DNA from: an uncultured SAR116 cluster alpha proteobacterium
Lineage (GTDB): Bacteria; Pseudomonadota; Alphaproteobacteria; Puniceispirillales; Puniceispirillaceae
DNA: 64,000 nucleotides
Assembly (NCBI GenBank): GCA_902596655.1
Contig: CACJUX010000008.1
Location: 1-64,000, forward strand
Direction: 5' to 3'
Shown here piece after piece: positions 53,501-62,848 of the stretch. The notes beneath the pieces are model-generated. The model worked only from the letters and a program-made list of their open reading frames with translations, ran no database searches and was not told the origin of the DNA. How positions within the stretch are numbered: position 1 is the first letter of the stretch; the number at the start of each line of letters is the position of its first letter. The position numbers and the translations under genes were made by a program.

Positions 53501-53965
53501 AGGTGGTGTTTTTATCCAATCCCGGCATCAGCAAACACAAGGGATATGAACCCTTAGGTCGCTTTTTTGCCCTGACCTTTTTACTCGCTAAATAGGCGCT
53601 TATTTTTGCTGGTAATGGCTTTCTGAGAGGCCGTGCCAGCCAAAACATTTTCCATTCCGCAAACGAAAGCGTCCACATTTCGTTGCCTCAACCATGAAAT
53701 AATTCTATTTTTAGGATGTAATCCGTTGATACACGGCAGGAAGGCGTCAACGGCTGGTATTGAAACTATGGCAAACAGTGTTTTACCCTGAACAGTAAAA
53801 TCCGTGTCGCCTTTGTGGTTGCTGCCAACACGGCGGACCACGTCACACATGAGCACAGGACCTAATATCATAGAATTGTGATATTGATGGTGAGTGCGGC
53901 TCGCCCCTAGGCGTTCCTCCATTTTTATGGCACCGTTTTAGTGTTTTTATTTCCAGGAGATTGAA
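53501..53965. other. 465-bp stretch with only a doubtful minus-strand ORF
   Basis: A minus-strand frame of 113 codons (53581-53922) contains a protein-like tail (HPKNRIISWLRQRNVDAF, FVCGMENVLAGTASQKA), but it has no ribosome binding site or homologue I recognise and may be a remnant. Otherwise it holds the upstream region of the DUF1330 gene. Confidence 0.4.
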
Positions 53966-54256
53966 ATGGCGTTTGGCTATGTTGTTGCCCAAATCAATGT
54001 AACTGATCCTGAGACTTATGCAGGCTACATTAAGTTGGTTTTGCCGACGATCCAGCATTTTGACGGTGAATTTCTGGTCCGGGGTGGTAAATCGATCAGC
54101 TATGAGGGTAAGCCACATGGCAGCCGCATGGTTGTCATCCGCTTCCCATCTTATCAGGCTGCGCAGGATTGGTACCATTCAGACAAATATGCCAAGGCCA
54201 AGAGCATTCGAATGTCAGCCTCGACTAGTGTACAGACAATCGTTGAGGGTTTGTAA
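53966..54256 (+). CDS. DUF1330 family protein
   Basis: 96 residues with the DUF1330 (dimeric alpha-beta barrel) pattern: GYVVAQINVTDPETYAGYI, EFLVRGGKSISYEG and RMVVIRFPSYQAAQDWYHSDKY. AGGAGATTGAA precedes the ATG. Function of the family is unknown. The methyltransferase gene starts 1 bp after its stop, so the two are probably co-translated. Confidence 0.9.
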   Translation: MAFGYVVAQINVTDPETYAGYIKLVLPTIQHFDGEFLVRGGKSISYEGKPHGSRMVVIRFPSYQAAQDWYHSDKYAKAKSIRMSASTSVQTIVEGL

Positions 54257-54257
54257 G

Positions 54258-55091
54258 GTGTCGATCAACGAAGCGAAAGTTGCCGACTTTTATGAAAAGA
54301 CAAATCTCTGCTCCCGAATCATGACTGGCTTGCAGTTGGCCGGTATCGAACAAGTTACGCCGCATGATCTCAGTGCAGTTGACGAATTCCATATTGGCGG
54401 TACTGGCGCTACCAGATTTGTTAGCGCCGCGTTGGCGCAGACGGCATCAGGCAAAATTTTGGACATTGGTTGCGGCATTGGCGGACCTGCACGTTTTATT
54501 GCTGCGGATACCGGCTGTCATGTAACCGGCATTGACCTAACAGAGAGCTTTGTTGAAACGGGCAATCACCTAAGCTGGTTGGTCGGGTTAAAGGATCAGG
54601 TCATGCTCAACACTGGTAATGCGTTGGCGCTGCCCTTTGCCAAAAATGAATTTGACGCCGCCTACATGATCCATGTGGGGATGAACATCGCCGATAAGTA
54701 CCTGTTAATCAGCGAGGCCGCACGCGTGATCAAGCCAGGCGGCAGGTTTGTAATCTATGATGTTATGCAGATGCAAGACGCGACGCTGCCCTATCCCCTG
54801 CCCTGGGCTGAGACTGAGAAAATCAGTGCGGTCAGTTCACCCGCAATATATTTAAACGCGCTGGCCAGATCTGGACTTGTTGCTCCACCGCCCCAGAATA
54901 AGCGTGATTTTGCCCTGGAGTTTTTTGATCGAATGATGAAAAGAACGGCAGGAAACCAGCCGCCGACACTTGGTCTGCATCTGGTCATGGGAGCGACAAT
55001 GTCCCAGAAAATCCAGAATGTTCATCAGCAGATTAGGCAAGGAGTTCTGGCACCTCTCGTCATCACCGCATCGCGCGAATTAGCCTCTTGA
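54258..55091 (+). CDS. SAM-dependent methyltransferase, sarcosine/dimethylglycine-N-methyltransferase-like
   Basis: About 277 residues from the GTG at 54258 with GAGGG upstream (the open frame extends upstream through the DUF1330 gene and is discarded). Class I SAM fold: ILDIGCGIGGPARFIAADTG (motif I), VTGIDLTESFVETGN, NALALPFAKNEFDAAYMIHVGMNI and EAARVIKPGGRFVIYDVMQ. The N-terminal VDEFHIGGTGATRF resembles glycine betaine-forming methyltransferases. Location directly before the N-methylglutamate synthase genes suggests a link with methylated amines, but the substrate is inferred. Confidence 0.85.
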   Translation: MSINEAKVADFYEKTNLCSRIMTGLQLAGIEQVTPHDLSAVDEFHIGGTGATRFVSAALAQTASGKILDIGCGIGGPARFIAADTGCHVTGIDLTESFVETGNHLSWLVGLKDQVMLNTGNALALPFAKNEFDAAYMIHVGMNIADKYLLISEAARVIKPGGRFVIYDVMQMQDATLPYPLPWAETEKISAVSSPAIYLNALARSGLVAPPPQNKRDFALEFFDRMMKRTAGNQPPTLGLHLVMGATMSQKIQNVHQQIRQGVLAPLVITASRELAS

Positions 55092-55155
55092 GGGTTTTCA
55101 TTCTTAGCGTATGATGGCCCAGCTTTTAACCCGCTTGATGAGATGATTTGGTCAT

Positions 55156-56070
55156 ATGTGCGGCATTATCGGATTGTTTTTGAAGGACCAGAGCCTGCAA
55201 GCCCAATTGGGAACATTGCTTACGGAAATGCTGGTTACCATGTCAGACCGTGGACCTGACAGTGCCGGCATCGCCATTTATGGCGGTGATGGTGAAGTCA
55301 GCAACAGCATGACCAAGTTTACATTACAATCAAACGCGCCTCATGAAGATTTTGCTGAACTTGCAGCAGATATGGCGGCAGCAACAAGCATTGATGACAG
55401 CAAAGTATGGCTGGCTGTCAAGGACACTCATGCTGTGCTTACAGTGCCAGCAGGCATAACTGCCGATGTCCGCGCGTCGCTGGGCGAAATCAGGCCCACT
55501 GTGCGGATAATGAGCGTTGGCGAGGCCATTGAGATTTACAAGGAGGTCGGGCTGCCACGATCTGTTGCCGAGCGGTTTTCGGTATCACAGATGAGAGGGA
55601 CACATGGCATTGGCCATACGCGCATGGCAACCGAGTCTGCAGTCACGACAATGGGCGCACACCCTTTTTCTACGGGAGCCGATCAATGCCTTGTGCACAA
55701 TGGCTCACTATCCAATCACAACAGTTTGCGGCGCAAACTGATCCGTGATGGCGTTCATTTCGAGACGGACAATGACACCGAAGTGGCAGCCGCCTATCTC
55801 ACACATCAGATGCAACAGGGCGCCAGCCTTGGCGAAGCACTGGAGAGTGGGCTTGACGATCTGGATGGGTTTTACACCTTTGTCGTCGGCACGCGGGATG
55901 GATTTGGTGTTGTGCGTGACCCTATAGCCTGCAAGCCTGCCGTGATGGCTGAAACCGATCAATATGTCGCTTTTGGCTCAGAATATCGCGCTTTGGTGAA
56001 TTTGCCCGGGATTGACGCAGCGCGCATCTGGGAACCGGAACCCGCAACTGTTTATTTCTGGACACATTGA
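55156..56070 (+). CDS. mgsA: N-methylglutamate synthase subunit A / GlxB-type glutamine amidotransferase
   Basis: 304 residues beginning MCGIIGLF; Cys2 is the N-terminal nucleophile of class II glutamine amidotransferases. Also visible: MSDRGPDSAGIAIYG, GHTRMATESAVTTMGAHPFS, HNGSLSNHNSLRRKL and DNDTEVAAAYL. Together with the next two genes it equals the split glutamate-synthase-like enzyme of the N-methylglutamate pathway (mgsABC) or the rhizobial glxBCD genes. Role: provide or transfer the amino/methylamino group. Confidence 0.85.
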   Translation: MCGIIGLFLKDQSLQAQLGTLLTEMLVTMSDRGPDSAGIAIYGGDGEVSNSMTKFTLQSNAPHEDFAELAADMAAATSIDDSKVWLAVKDTHAVLTVPAGITADVRASLGEIRPTVRIMSVGEAIEIYKEVGLPRSVAERFSVSQMRGTHGIGHTRMATESAVTTMGAHPFSTGADQCLVHNGSLSNHNSLRRKLIRDGVHFETDNDTEVAAAYLTHQMQQGASLGEALESGLDDLDGFYTFVVGTRDGFGVVRDPIACKPAVMAETDQYVAFGSEYRALVNLPGIDAARIWEPEPATVYFWTH

Positions 56071-56071
56071 C

Positions 56072-56755
56072 ATGCAGACTTTTGACCTAGAGGAACAGGG
56101 ATTACGTGCACTGAACCAGACGCTGCATGATCAGGCAAATGACACCAACCAGACTAGCTGGGAAATCATTAACCCCCGCGGCAGCCACGCTATCGCCGTC
56201 GGCCTTGACGCTCCGATTGAGGTTAAAATCAAGGGCTCAACCGGCTATTATTGCGGCGGCATGAACAAACAGGCAGATATTCTTGTCGAAGGATCGGCCG
56301 GTCCCGGCGTTGCCGAAAACATGATGTCGGGAACCGTTGTCATCGAGGGTGACGCCAGTCAATATGCCGGCGCCACCGGACGGGGTGGTCTGCTTGTCAT
56401 CAAGGGCAATGCCTCGTCACGCTGTGGCATTTCGATGAAGGGCATCAACATTGTTGTCCATGGCAATATCGGCCATATGTCTGCCTTCATGGCACAGTCG
56501 GGAAATCTGGTTGTTCTTGGCAATGCAGGTGATGCGCTTGGCGATTCGCTATATGAGGCGCAGCTGTTCGTTCGGGGAACAGTAAAAAGCCTCGGCGCTG
56601 ACTGTGTGAAGAAGGAAATGCGGGCTGAACATATCACGCTGTTGCAGGATTTGCTGAACAAGGCCGGTGCCAACGCCAATCCGGAAGAATTCACTCGCTA
56701 TGGCTCAGCGCGAAAGCTCTATCATTTTGACATCGACAACGCCGGCACATATTGA
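56072..56755 (+). CDS. mgsB: N-methylglutamate synthase subunit B / GlxC-type (GXGXG domain)
   Basis: About 227 residues from the ATG at 56072, one base after the previous stop. Contains the right-handed beta-helix GXGXG repeats of the glutamate synthase C-terminal domain: IKGSTGYYCGGMNKQADILVEGSAGPGVAENMMSGTVVIEGDASQYAGATGRGGLLVIKGNASSRCGISMKG. This structural subunit bridges the amidotransferase and synthase parts. Confidence 0.87.
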   Translation: MQTFDLEEQGLRALNQTLHDQANDTNQTSWEIINPRGSHAIAVGLDAPIEVKIKGSTGYYCGGMNKQADILVEGSAGPGVAENMMSGTVVIEGDASQYAGATGRGGLLVIKGNASSRCGISMKGINIVVHGNIGHMSAFMAQSGNLVVLGNAGDALGDSLYEAQLFVRGTVKSLGADCVKKEMRAEHITLLQDLLNKAGANANPEEFTRYGSARKLYHFDIDNAGTY

Positions 56756-56765
56756 GGACGGACAC

Positions 56766-58103
56766 ATGGATGATCACAACACCAACAGACCACGCACCAT
56801 GCCGATCCAGTCAGCAACCTTCAGCGGATCGGTCAATGCTGAAATCAGACGCGCCGCAGCAACTGGTATCTATGACATCCGCGGTGGCGGTGCAAAGCGC
56901 AAGGTACCACATTTTGATGACCTGCTGTTCCTTGGCGCCTCAATGTCGCGCTATCCACTTGAGGGCTATCGGGAAAAATGTGAGACAAGTGTTACGCTGG
57001 GGACGCGTCACGCAAAAAACCCGATTGAACTCGAAATTCCGATCACCATCGCCGGGATGAGCTTTGGCGCGCTGTCAGGACCGGCTAAAGAGGCGCTTGG
57101 CCGCGGTGCGACGATGGCGGGCACATCAACAACCACAGGTGATGGCGGCATGACCGAAGAAGAGCGCGGTCATTCGCAAAAACTGGTCTATCAATATCTG
57201 CCATCACGCTATGGCATGAATCCTGATGATCTCCGGCGCTGTGACGCAATCGAAGTGGTTGTCGGCCAGGGCGCCAAACCAGGTGGTGGTGGTATGCTGC
57301 TTGGCCAGAAAATCAGTGATCGGGTTGCTGATATGCGCAATTTGCCCGCCGGAATCGATCAGCGGTCAGCCTGCCGGCATCCGGATTGGACTGGACCAGA
57401 TGATTTGGAAATCAAAATTCTGGAACTACGTGAAATCACCAATTGGGAAAAGCCGATCTATGTCAAGGTTGGTGGAGCGCGCCCCTATTTTGATACCACA
57501 CTTGCGGTCAAGGCGGGGGCTGATGTCGTTGTTGTTGACGGCATGCAGGGCGGCACTGCAGCAACACAGGATGTTTTTATCGAACATGTAGGCCAGCCAA
57601 CCCTTGCCTGCATCAGGCCTGCTGTTCGCGCACTGCAAGACCTTGGTGTGCATCGTGAGGTACAACTCGTGATCTCGGGCGGCATTCGCACCGGCGCCGA
57701 TGTTGCCAAAGCGCTGGCGCTTGGCGCGGATGCTGTGTCCATAGGCTCGGCGGCAATGATTGCATTGGGAGACAATGATCCCCGCTGGGAGGCTGAGTAT
57801 AATGCACTTGGCACGACTGCCGGTGCCTATGATGACTGGCATGAGGGCAATGACCCTGCCGGCATCACAACACAAGACCCAACATTAATGGCGCGTTTTG
57901 ATCCAATTGACGGCGGCAGACGATTGCGCAACTATCTAAAGGTAATGAGCCTTGAAGCACAGACAATCGCGCGCGCCTGCGGCAAAAACCATGTACTGAA
58001 CCTCGAACCCGAGGATCTGTGTGCCCTGACCATCGAGGCAGCCGCCATGGCTGGCGTGCCTTTGGCAGGAACAGACTGGATCCCAGGGCGCGAAAGGTTG
58101 TAG
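56766..58103 (+). CDS. mgsC: N-methylglutamate synthase subunit C / GlxD-type (FMN, Fe-S glutamate synthase domain)
   Basis: About 445 residues from the ATG at 56766. Glutamate synthase central domain: ITIAGMSFGALSGPAKEALGRGA, TTTGDGGMTEEERGHSQKLVYQYLPSRYGMNPDDL, GQGAKPGGGGMLLGQKIS, KVGGARPYFDTTLAVKAGADVVVVDGMQGGTAATQ and VISGGIRTGADVAKALALGADAVSIG (FMN binding). It carries the flavin site for the reductive condensation. With subunits A and B it would make N-methylglutamate from methylamine-derived nitrogen; the mgdABCD dehydrogenase genes are absent from this window. Confidence 0.87.
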   Translation: MDDHNTNRPRTMPIQSATFSGSVNAEIRRAAATGIYDIRGGGAKRKVPHFDDLLFLGASMSRYPLEGYREKCETSVTLGTRHAKNPIELEIPITIAGMSFGALSGPAKEALGRGATMAGTSTTTGDGGMTEEERGHSQKLVYQYLPSRYGMNPDDLRRCDAIEVVVGQGAKPGGGGMLLGQKISDRVADMRNLPAGIDQRSACRHPDWTGPDDLEIKILELREITNWEKPIYVKVGGARPYFDTTLAVKAGADVVVVDGMQGGTAATQDVFIEHVGQPTLACIRPAVRALQDLGVHREVQLVISGGIRTGADVAKALALGADAVSIGSAAMIALGDNDPRWEAEYNALGTTAGAYDDWHEGNDPAGITTQDPTLMARFDPIDGGRRLRNYLKVMSLEAQTIARACGKNHVLNLEPEDLCALTIEAAAMAGVPLAGTDWIPGRERL

Positions 58104-58178
58104 GTTATGAGGGAAGTTGCAACGCATAAACGCATACTGGAGCAAGACTCCGCATAAGAAAAAAGGAAGGACGCTAAA

Positions 58179-59486
58179 ATGAGCATTGATCTGGCGAGTT
58201 TTGCTAAAGATAAAGGTGTGAAATATTTCATGATTTCTTTCACCGACTTGTTTGGTAGTCAACGCGCGAAGCTTGTGCCGGCACAAGCAATACCTGATAT
58301 GCAAGTCGAGGGCGCAGGCTTTGCTGGCTTTGCAACATGGCTTGATATGACACCAGCTCACCCAGATATGCTGGCGGTACCTGACGCTAATTCAGTAATT
58401 CAACTACCTTGGAAACCAGAAGTGGCTTGGGTTGCTGCCAACTGCGTGATGGAAGATAAACTTGTGATGCAAGCACCGCGCAATGTGCTCAACAATGTGA
58501 TCGAAGATGCCGCAAAGAATGGTTTGCACGTTAAAACCGGCGTTGAGGCAGAGTTTTTTCTGCTGTCTCCGGATGGAGAGCAAATATCAGACGAGTACGA
58601 TGTTGCCACAAAACCTTGTTACGACCAACAGGCGGTTATGCGGCGTTATGATGTGATCGCAGAAATCTGCGATTACATGCTCGAGCTGGGCTGGGGGCCC
58701 TATCAGAATGACCATGAGGATGCCAATGGCCAGTTCGAGATGAACTGGGAATTTGATGATGTGCTGAACACTGCCGACAAGCACAGCTTCTTCAAATTCA
58801 TGACCAAATCAGTTGCTGAAAAACACGGGTTCCGTGCCACCTTCATGCCAAAGCCAATTGAAGGTCTGACAGGCAATGGTTGTCATGCGCATATTTCTGT
58901 TTGGGATGAGAGTGGTAAGACCAACATCTTTGCTGATGATAGCATGGAGTTGGGCCTGTCCGAACAGGGACACCATTTTCTGGGTGGCATCATGAAACAT
59001 GCCAGCGCGCTAGCTGCAATCACCAATCCTACGGTGAACAGCTATAAGCGGATCAACGCCCCCCGCACTACGTCGGGCGCAACCTGGGCTCCAAATACGG
59101 TAACTTGGACAGGCAACAACCGAACACATATGGTTCGCGTACCTGGTCCTGGTCGTTTCGAGTTACGCCTTGCGGATGGCGCCGCCAACCCTTATTTGCT
59201 TCAATCGGTCATTATTGCTGCTGGTCTAGATGGCGTGCGCAATAAGGCCGATCCAGGAAAACGCTACGATATTGACATGTATGCTGAAGGGCACAAAGTC
59301 CGTGGGGCTCCAAAACTGCCGCTAAACATGCTTGACGCACTCCGCGCATTTGATCGAGACAAAGGATTAAAAGCAGCACTTGGTGAAGAATTTTCTGCAT
59401 CCTATCTAAAAATGAAGATGCAGGAATGGCATTCCTACGTTTCGCATTTTTCTACTTGGGAAAAGGAGAATACGTTAGACATTTAA
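58179..59486 (+). CDS. gmaS: GlnT-type glutamine synthetase family protein, probable gamma-glutamylmethylamide synthetase
   Basis: 435 residues with GGAAGGA upstream of the ATG. Glutamine synthetase fold motifs: GVEAEFFLLSPDG (metal-binding Glu), QNDHEDANGQFEMNW, PKPIEGLTGNGCHAHISVWD, and NSYKRINAPRTTSGATWAPN. The linkage to mgsABC supports the gmaS role (glutamate + methylamine + ATP to gamma-glutamylmethylamide). GlnT of rhizobia, linked to glxBCD, is the near alternative. The gene has its own 75-bp gap. Confidence 0.85.
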   Translation: MSIDLASFAKDKGVKYFMISFTDLFGSQRAKLVPAQAIPDMQVEGAGFAGFATWLDMTPAHPDMLAVPDANSVIQLPWKPEVAWVAANCVMEDKLVMQAPRNVLNNVIEDAAKNGLHVKTGVEAEFFLLSPDGEQISDEYDVATKPCYDQQAVMRRYDVIAEICDYMLELGWGPYQNDHEDANGQFEMNWEFDDVLNTADKHSFFKFMTKSVAEKHGFRATFMPKPIEGLTGNGCHAHISVWDESGKTNIFADDSMELGLSEQGHHFLGGIMKHASALAAITNPTVNSYKRINAPRTTSGATWAPNTVTWTGNNRTHMVRVPGPGRFELRLADGAANPYLLQSVIIAAGLDGVRNKADPGKRYDIDMYAEGHKVRGAPKLPLNMLDALRAFDRDKGLKAALGEEFSASYLKMKMQEWHSYVSHFSTWEKENTLDI

Positions 59487-59508
59487 TGCGGAACAGAATT
59501 TTAGATAA

Positions 59509-60693
59509 ATGCAGCCGCTTCAACCCGACGCTATAAAAATGCTGGTTGTTCATTGCTCGGATACCCCGGATGATAGAGCATTGCGCGCTATCGACATCCA
59601 ACGGATGCATCTTGGCTTTGGCTGGGACGGCATTGGCTATCACTACGTCATTGGCCGCGACGGGCGGTGCGAGGCAGGTCGCCCTGAATACTGGCAGGGC
59701 GCTCATGTTAGAGGCATAAATAACCAGAGCCTTGGCGTCTGTCTGATTGGTCGCAACAAATTCACTAGAGAACAGATGCACCAGTTGGAGCTGTTGCTGC
59801 GTGACTGGACCGCTCGCTATCCACACGCCCGCGTCCTTGGTCACAGGGATGCCACTGACACTGACAAGACCTGCCCGAATTTCGACGCCGTCGCATGGTG
59901 GCAGACACGCAATTTCACGAGAGTAACTCCCGTGACGGGATCGGTAGCGATGCTGTCACAGCCGGATGATAAATCAGACCTAGAAACCGAAATTCTATTT
60001 GGTGAGACGCTGGAAGTGCTAGACCAGCGCAATGGCTATCTCAAGGTCCGGCTGACAACGGATGGCTATGAGGGATGGATTCAGGCGAAGGCTGTAACCT
60101 CGGTTGAAAGCGGCAAAGTAATGAACCACTGTCTAATTTCCGCGCCTTCGGTGATTGTCAACGCTGCCCCAGATGTAAAATCACACTGCTTGATGAAATT
60201 ATCACTTGGCGCACAGATCGGCATTGAAGATCAGCAGAATGAATGGGTCACCATAGCTCTGCCGAGTGGTGGCACAGGGTATCTGCCTGCCTATGCCTGC
60301 GCAAAAGCATCGCCAACACACGATTTTGTCAGTGTCGCCGAGAATCTTGTCGGCTGCGCCTATCATTTTGGAGGGCGCACCCATGAAGGGCTTGATTGCT
60401 CAGCGCTTCTACAGCTCTCGCTGCAAGCCGCCGGCATTGCCTGCCCCCGTAACACTGGTGATCAGCAAATTTGGGCGGCAGGAAGGGGGATAACGGTTGA
60501 TACCAACAAACTTCAACGAGGTGACCTGCTGTTCTGGCCGGGCCATGTCGCCATCTGTCAATCCGCCGAGATGATGCTGCATGCCAATGCCCATCATCAT
60601 GCCGTGGCGAGCGAGGGAATTGTGCCTGCCCTGCGCCGCCTTGCCGACGCCACCGGCGGTGTTGCCACCACCATCAGACTGGTTTCAGACTGA
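59509..60693 (+). CDS. Fused N-acetylmuramoyl-L-alanine amidase, SH3 and NlpC/P60 peptidase
   Basis: 394 residues. Residues about 1-130 form an Amidase_2/PGRP domain (VVHCSDTPDDRALRAIDIQRMH, GIGYHYVIGRDG, GVCLIGRNKFTREQ, LGHRDATDTDKTCPNFD) with Zn-binding His and Cys. Residues about 145-270 look like two SH3-type repeats (LETEILFGETLEVL, YEGWIQAKAV). Residues 270-394 form an NlpC/P60 domain with Cys in GLDCSALLQLSL and His in WPGHVAICQ. One chain could cut both the MurNAc-L-Ala bond and the peptide. No signal peptide, which fits intracellular recycling of murein fragments. Confidence 0.88.
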   Translation: MQPLQPDAIKMLVVHCSDTPDDRALRAIDIQRMHLGFGWDGIGYHYVIGRDGRCEAGRPEYWQGAHVRGINNQSLGVCLIGRNKFTREQMHQLELLLRDWTARYPHARVLGHRDATDTDKTCPNFDAVAWWQTRNFTRVTPVTGSVAMLSQPDDKSDLETEILFGETLEVLDQRNGYLKVRLTTDGYEGWIQAKAVTSVESGKVMNHCLISAPSVIVNAAPDVKSHCLMKLSLGAQIGIEDQQNEWVTIALPSGGTGYLPAYACAKASPTHDFVSVAENLVGCAYHFGGRTHEGLDCSALLQLSLQAAGIACPRNTGDQQIWAAGRGITVDTNKLQRGDLLFWPGHVAICQSAEMMLHANAHHHAVASEGIVPALRRLADATGGVATTIRLVSD

Positions 60694-60726
60694 TTACCAC
60701 TAAAGTCCCCGTGCCTTACAGGCTAC

Positions 60727-62115
60727 CTATTTTGCCCAGTTCTGCAGCTTATGGCGCAATTTCCAAAGCAACAGCAAGGACGGGATCACCATGATTGCTG
60801 TCAGAATGAAGAACAGTCCCCAATCGCCATCAAGTCCGTCAACCAGCGCTCCCGAGGAAGAGGCCAGCAGTGTGCGACCCAGAGTGCCAATCGAAGCAAG
60901 CAGCGCATATTGCGTTGCCGTGTAGTTACGATCAACCAGCAATGAGATGAATGTAACAAATGCGACCGTGGCAAAGGCGGCAGCAAGATCATCTGCGACA
61001 ACGGCGAAGGCAAACAGCAGTTCATTCGGGCCGACCCAAGCAAGGACGCTGAACAGGATGTTGGTGCCAGCCATCGCAATGCCGGAAATCAACAGCGCTC
61101 GTACAACACCGGCACGCAGTGCAAAGAAACCACCAATCAGCGTAAATGTGACGGTTGTAATCCAACCAAGACCCTTTGAATAGATGGCAATGTCCGATTT
61201 CGAGAAGCCGACTTCCTTGTAGAAAACGATTGACATTTTCCCCATGAAGGCCTCGCCTATCTTGAAGAGGAAAATAAAGGCGAGAATCATAACACCGATC
61301 TGCATACCATTTTTCCGGAAGAAGGAGAGAAGCGGGTCTAGAACGGTTGTGACAACGAAGCTAAACAGTTGGACCACTGGCCCCTGCCCGCCCATTTTAC
61401 CGGCCATCGTATCCTGCGCCGCACGTTGGCTTTCAGCGCGCTCAGCGGTACCAGTTTCAGGAACAAACATCAGGCCAATGTTACACAGAACAACCAACAC
61501 ACCCAGAAACAGAAAGGTCATCTGCCAGTAATCAGCGACTCCGGCCGTTTGCAGATAATCGGCCATCATCAGTGCCAGCATGCCACCCAGCTTGTAGCCA
61601 GACCACCAACCGACAACAGCGACCGCCGCCCCGGCGGCCATGCCCTTGTTGTCACCACTGTCGATCTGTTCGATGCGCAGCGCGTCAATGGTGATGTCCT
61701 GCGTCGCCGAACAGATGGCGATAATCAGGCCAGCGCCGATCACAAGCGCCATCGAAGTCGTCGGCTCGAGGGTCGACCAGAGACAAAGACAGACAAGTAT
61801 CACTGCCTGAAGCGTGACAATCCAAGCCTTGCGATGACCAAGCCGGTCAGTCAACAGCGGAATGCGCAGCCGGTCAATCAACGGTGCCCATAGAAAATTG
61901 ATCGCATAGACGCTGAAAATCAGGCCAGCCCACCCGATGGCGCTGCGCGACAGCCCTTCCTCCTTCAGCCAGAGTGACAGGGACGAACCGATAAGTACCC
62001 ATGGCAGACCACTTATCATTCCCAGAAGCAGAATCCGCGCCATCCGCGGCTCCAGGTAGGATGAAAGGAAATCGCTGACGATCCCAGGTGATGCACTCGT
62101 TTGTCCGTTAGCCAT
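60727..62115 (-). CDS. ampG: AmpG-like muropeptide permease (MFS)
   Basis: 462 residues with about 12-14 membrane segments. AmpG features: SGLPWVLIGSSLSLWLKEEGLSRSAIGWAGLIFSVYAINFLWAPLIDRLRIP, DRLGHRKAWIVTLQ, SATQDITIDALRIEQ and a C-terminal half with FVTFISLLVDRNYTATQYALLASI. It would import GlcNAc-anhydroMurNAc peptides, consistent with its murein recycling neighbours. Convergent with the amidase-NlpC gene. Confidence 0.9.
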   Translation of the reverse strand: MANGQTSASPGIVSDFLSSYLEPRMARILLLGMISGLPWVLIGSSLSLWLKEEGLSRSAIGWAGLIFSVYAINFLWAPLIDRLRIPLLTDRLGHRKAWIVTLQAVILVCLCLWSTLEPTTSMALVIGAGLIIAICSATQDITIDALRIEQIDSGDNKGMAAGAAVAVVGWWSGYKLGGMLALMMADYLQTAGVADYWQMTFLFLGVLVVLCNIGLMFVPETGTAERAESQRAAQDTMAGKMGGQGPVVQLFSFVVTTVLDPLLSFFRKNGMQIGVMILAFIFLFKIGEAFMGKMSIVFYKEVGFSKSDIAIYSKGLGWITTVTFTLIGGFFALRAGVVRALLISGIAMAGTNILFSVLAWVGPNELLFAFAVVADDLAAAFATVAFVTFISLLVDRNYTATQYALLASIGTLGRTLLASSSGALVDGLDGDWGLFFILTAIMVIPSLLLLWKLRHKLQNWAK

Positions 62116-62308
62116 CTATTTCTCCCCACTGCGACAAATGCCCGACGCGATTAGTGTATGCAAAAGCGCTAATAAACTCCCTCATGCTATTCGCAGAACG
62201 CTCCAAAAGGCAATTGCTATTACCCTCACTGGCATTTGCCATTGCCCGAGCTATTACAGATAACACCGAGACTTGACCCTTTTGGAACATGCCGCCACGC
62301 TATGGTTC

Positions 62309-62848
62309 ATGGACAAATGGACAATTTCACCGTGCTCGACAGGTTATGCGATCCATAATGATGAGCACAGCCATAAATGTATCATTGGCAAATCCGGCCT
62401 GATCGACGCCGCCGCGAAGAGAGAGGGCGATATGGCGACACCACTTGGCAGTTGGGTCATGCGTTGCGTATATTTCCGACCTGACCGGCGGTCAGCGCCG
62501 TTGACAGAATTGCCAGTCTATCCGCTTGGCACTGATCTTGGCTGGTGCGATGATCCAGCAGATGCCGCCTATAATCAGCTGGTGCGTCGCCCCTATCCCG
62601 GCCGTTATGAGCAGCTTTGGCGGGAGGATGAGCGCTATGATCTGCTGGTCGTACTGGGTTATAATGATGCGCCGCCAATCACCGGCATTGGCAGCGCTAT
62701 CTTCTTTCATCTATGCAATAAAAACACACAATTTACAGAAGGTTGCGTTGCTGTCCTTGAAGATCATATGATCGAAATTCTAGCCCATTCAAGCGCTGGC
62801 ACGCCGCTTGTTATAACCCGTCAACTGCATCCTGTGCCAGCTGCGTAA
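62309..62848 (+). CDS. L,D-transpeptidase-type (YkuD) domain protein
   Basis: About 179 residues from the ATG at 62309 (frame open from 62273). YkuD/ErfK-type motifs: CIIGKSGLIDAAAKREGDMATPLGSW, GIGSAIFFHLCNKNTQFTEGCVAVLEDHMIEIL with the His and Cys in H-x14-17-(S/T)-x-G-C-V. Known LD-transpeptidase-like enzymes of this short cytoplasmic kind act as L,D-carboxypeptidases in murein recycling. No signal peptide, in line with that. Divergent from ampG, overlaps the 3' end of murQ by 38 bp (convergent). Confidence 0.85.
   Translation: MDKWTISPCSTGYAIHNDEHSHKCIIGKSGLIDAAAKREGDMATPLGSWVMRCVYFRPDRRSAPLTELPVYPLGTDLGWCDDPADAAYNQLVRRPYPGRYEQLWREDERYDLLVVLGYNDAPPITGIGSAIFFHLCNKNTQFTEGCVAVLEDHMIEILAHSSAGTPLVITRQLHPVPAA

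Noticed and set aside
54018-54257. N-terminal extension of the methyltransferase frame
   Set aside because: It overlaps the DUF1330 gene in another frame; the GTG at 54258 has a ribosome binding site and matches the family start.
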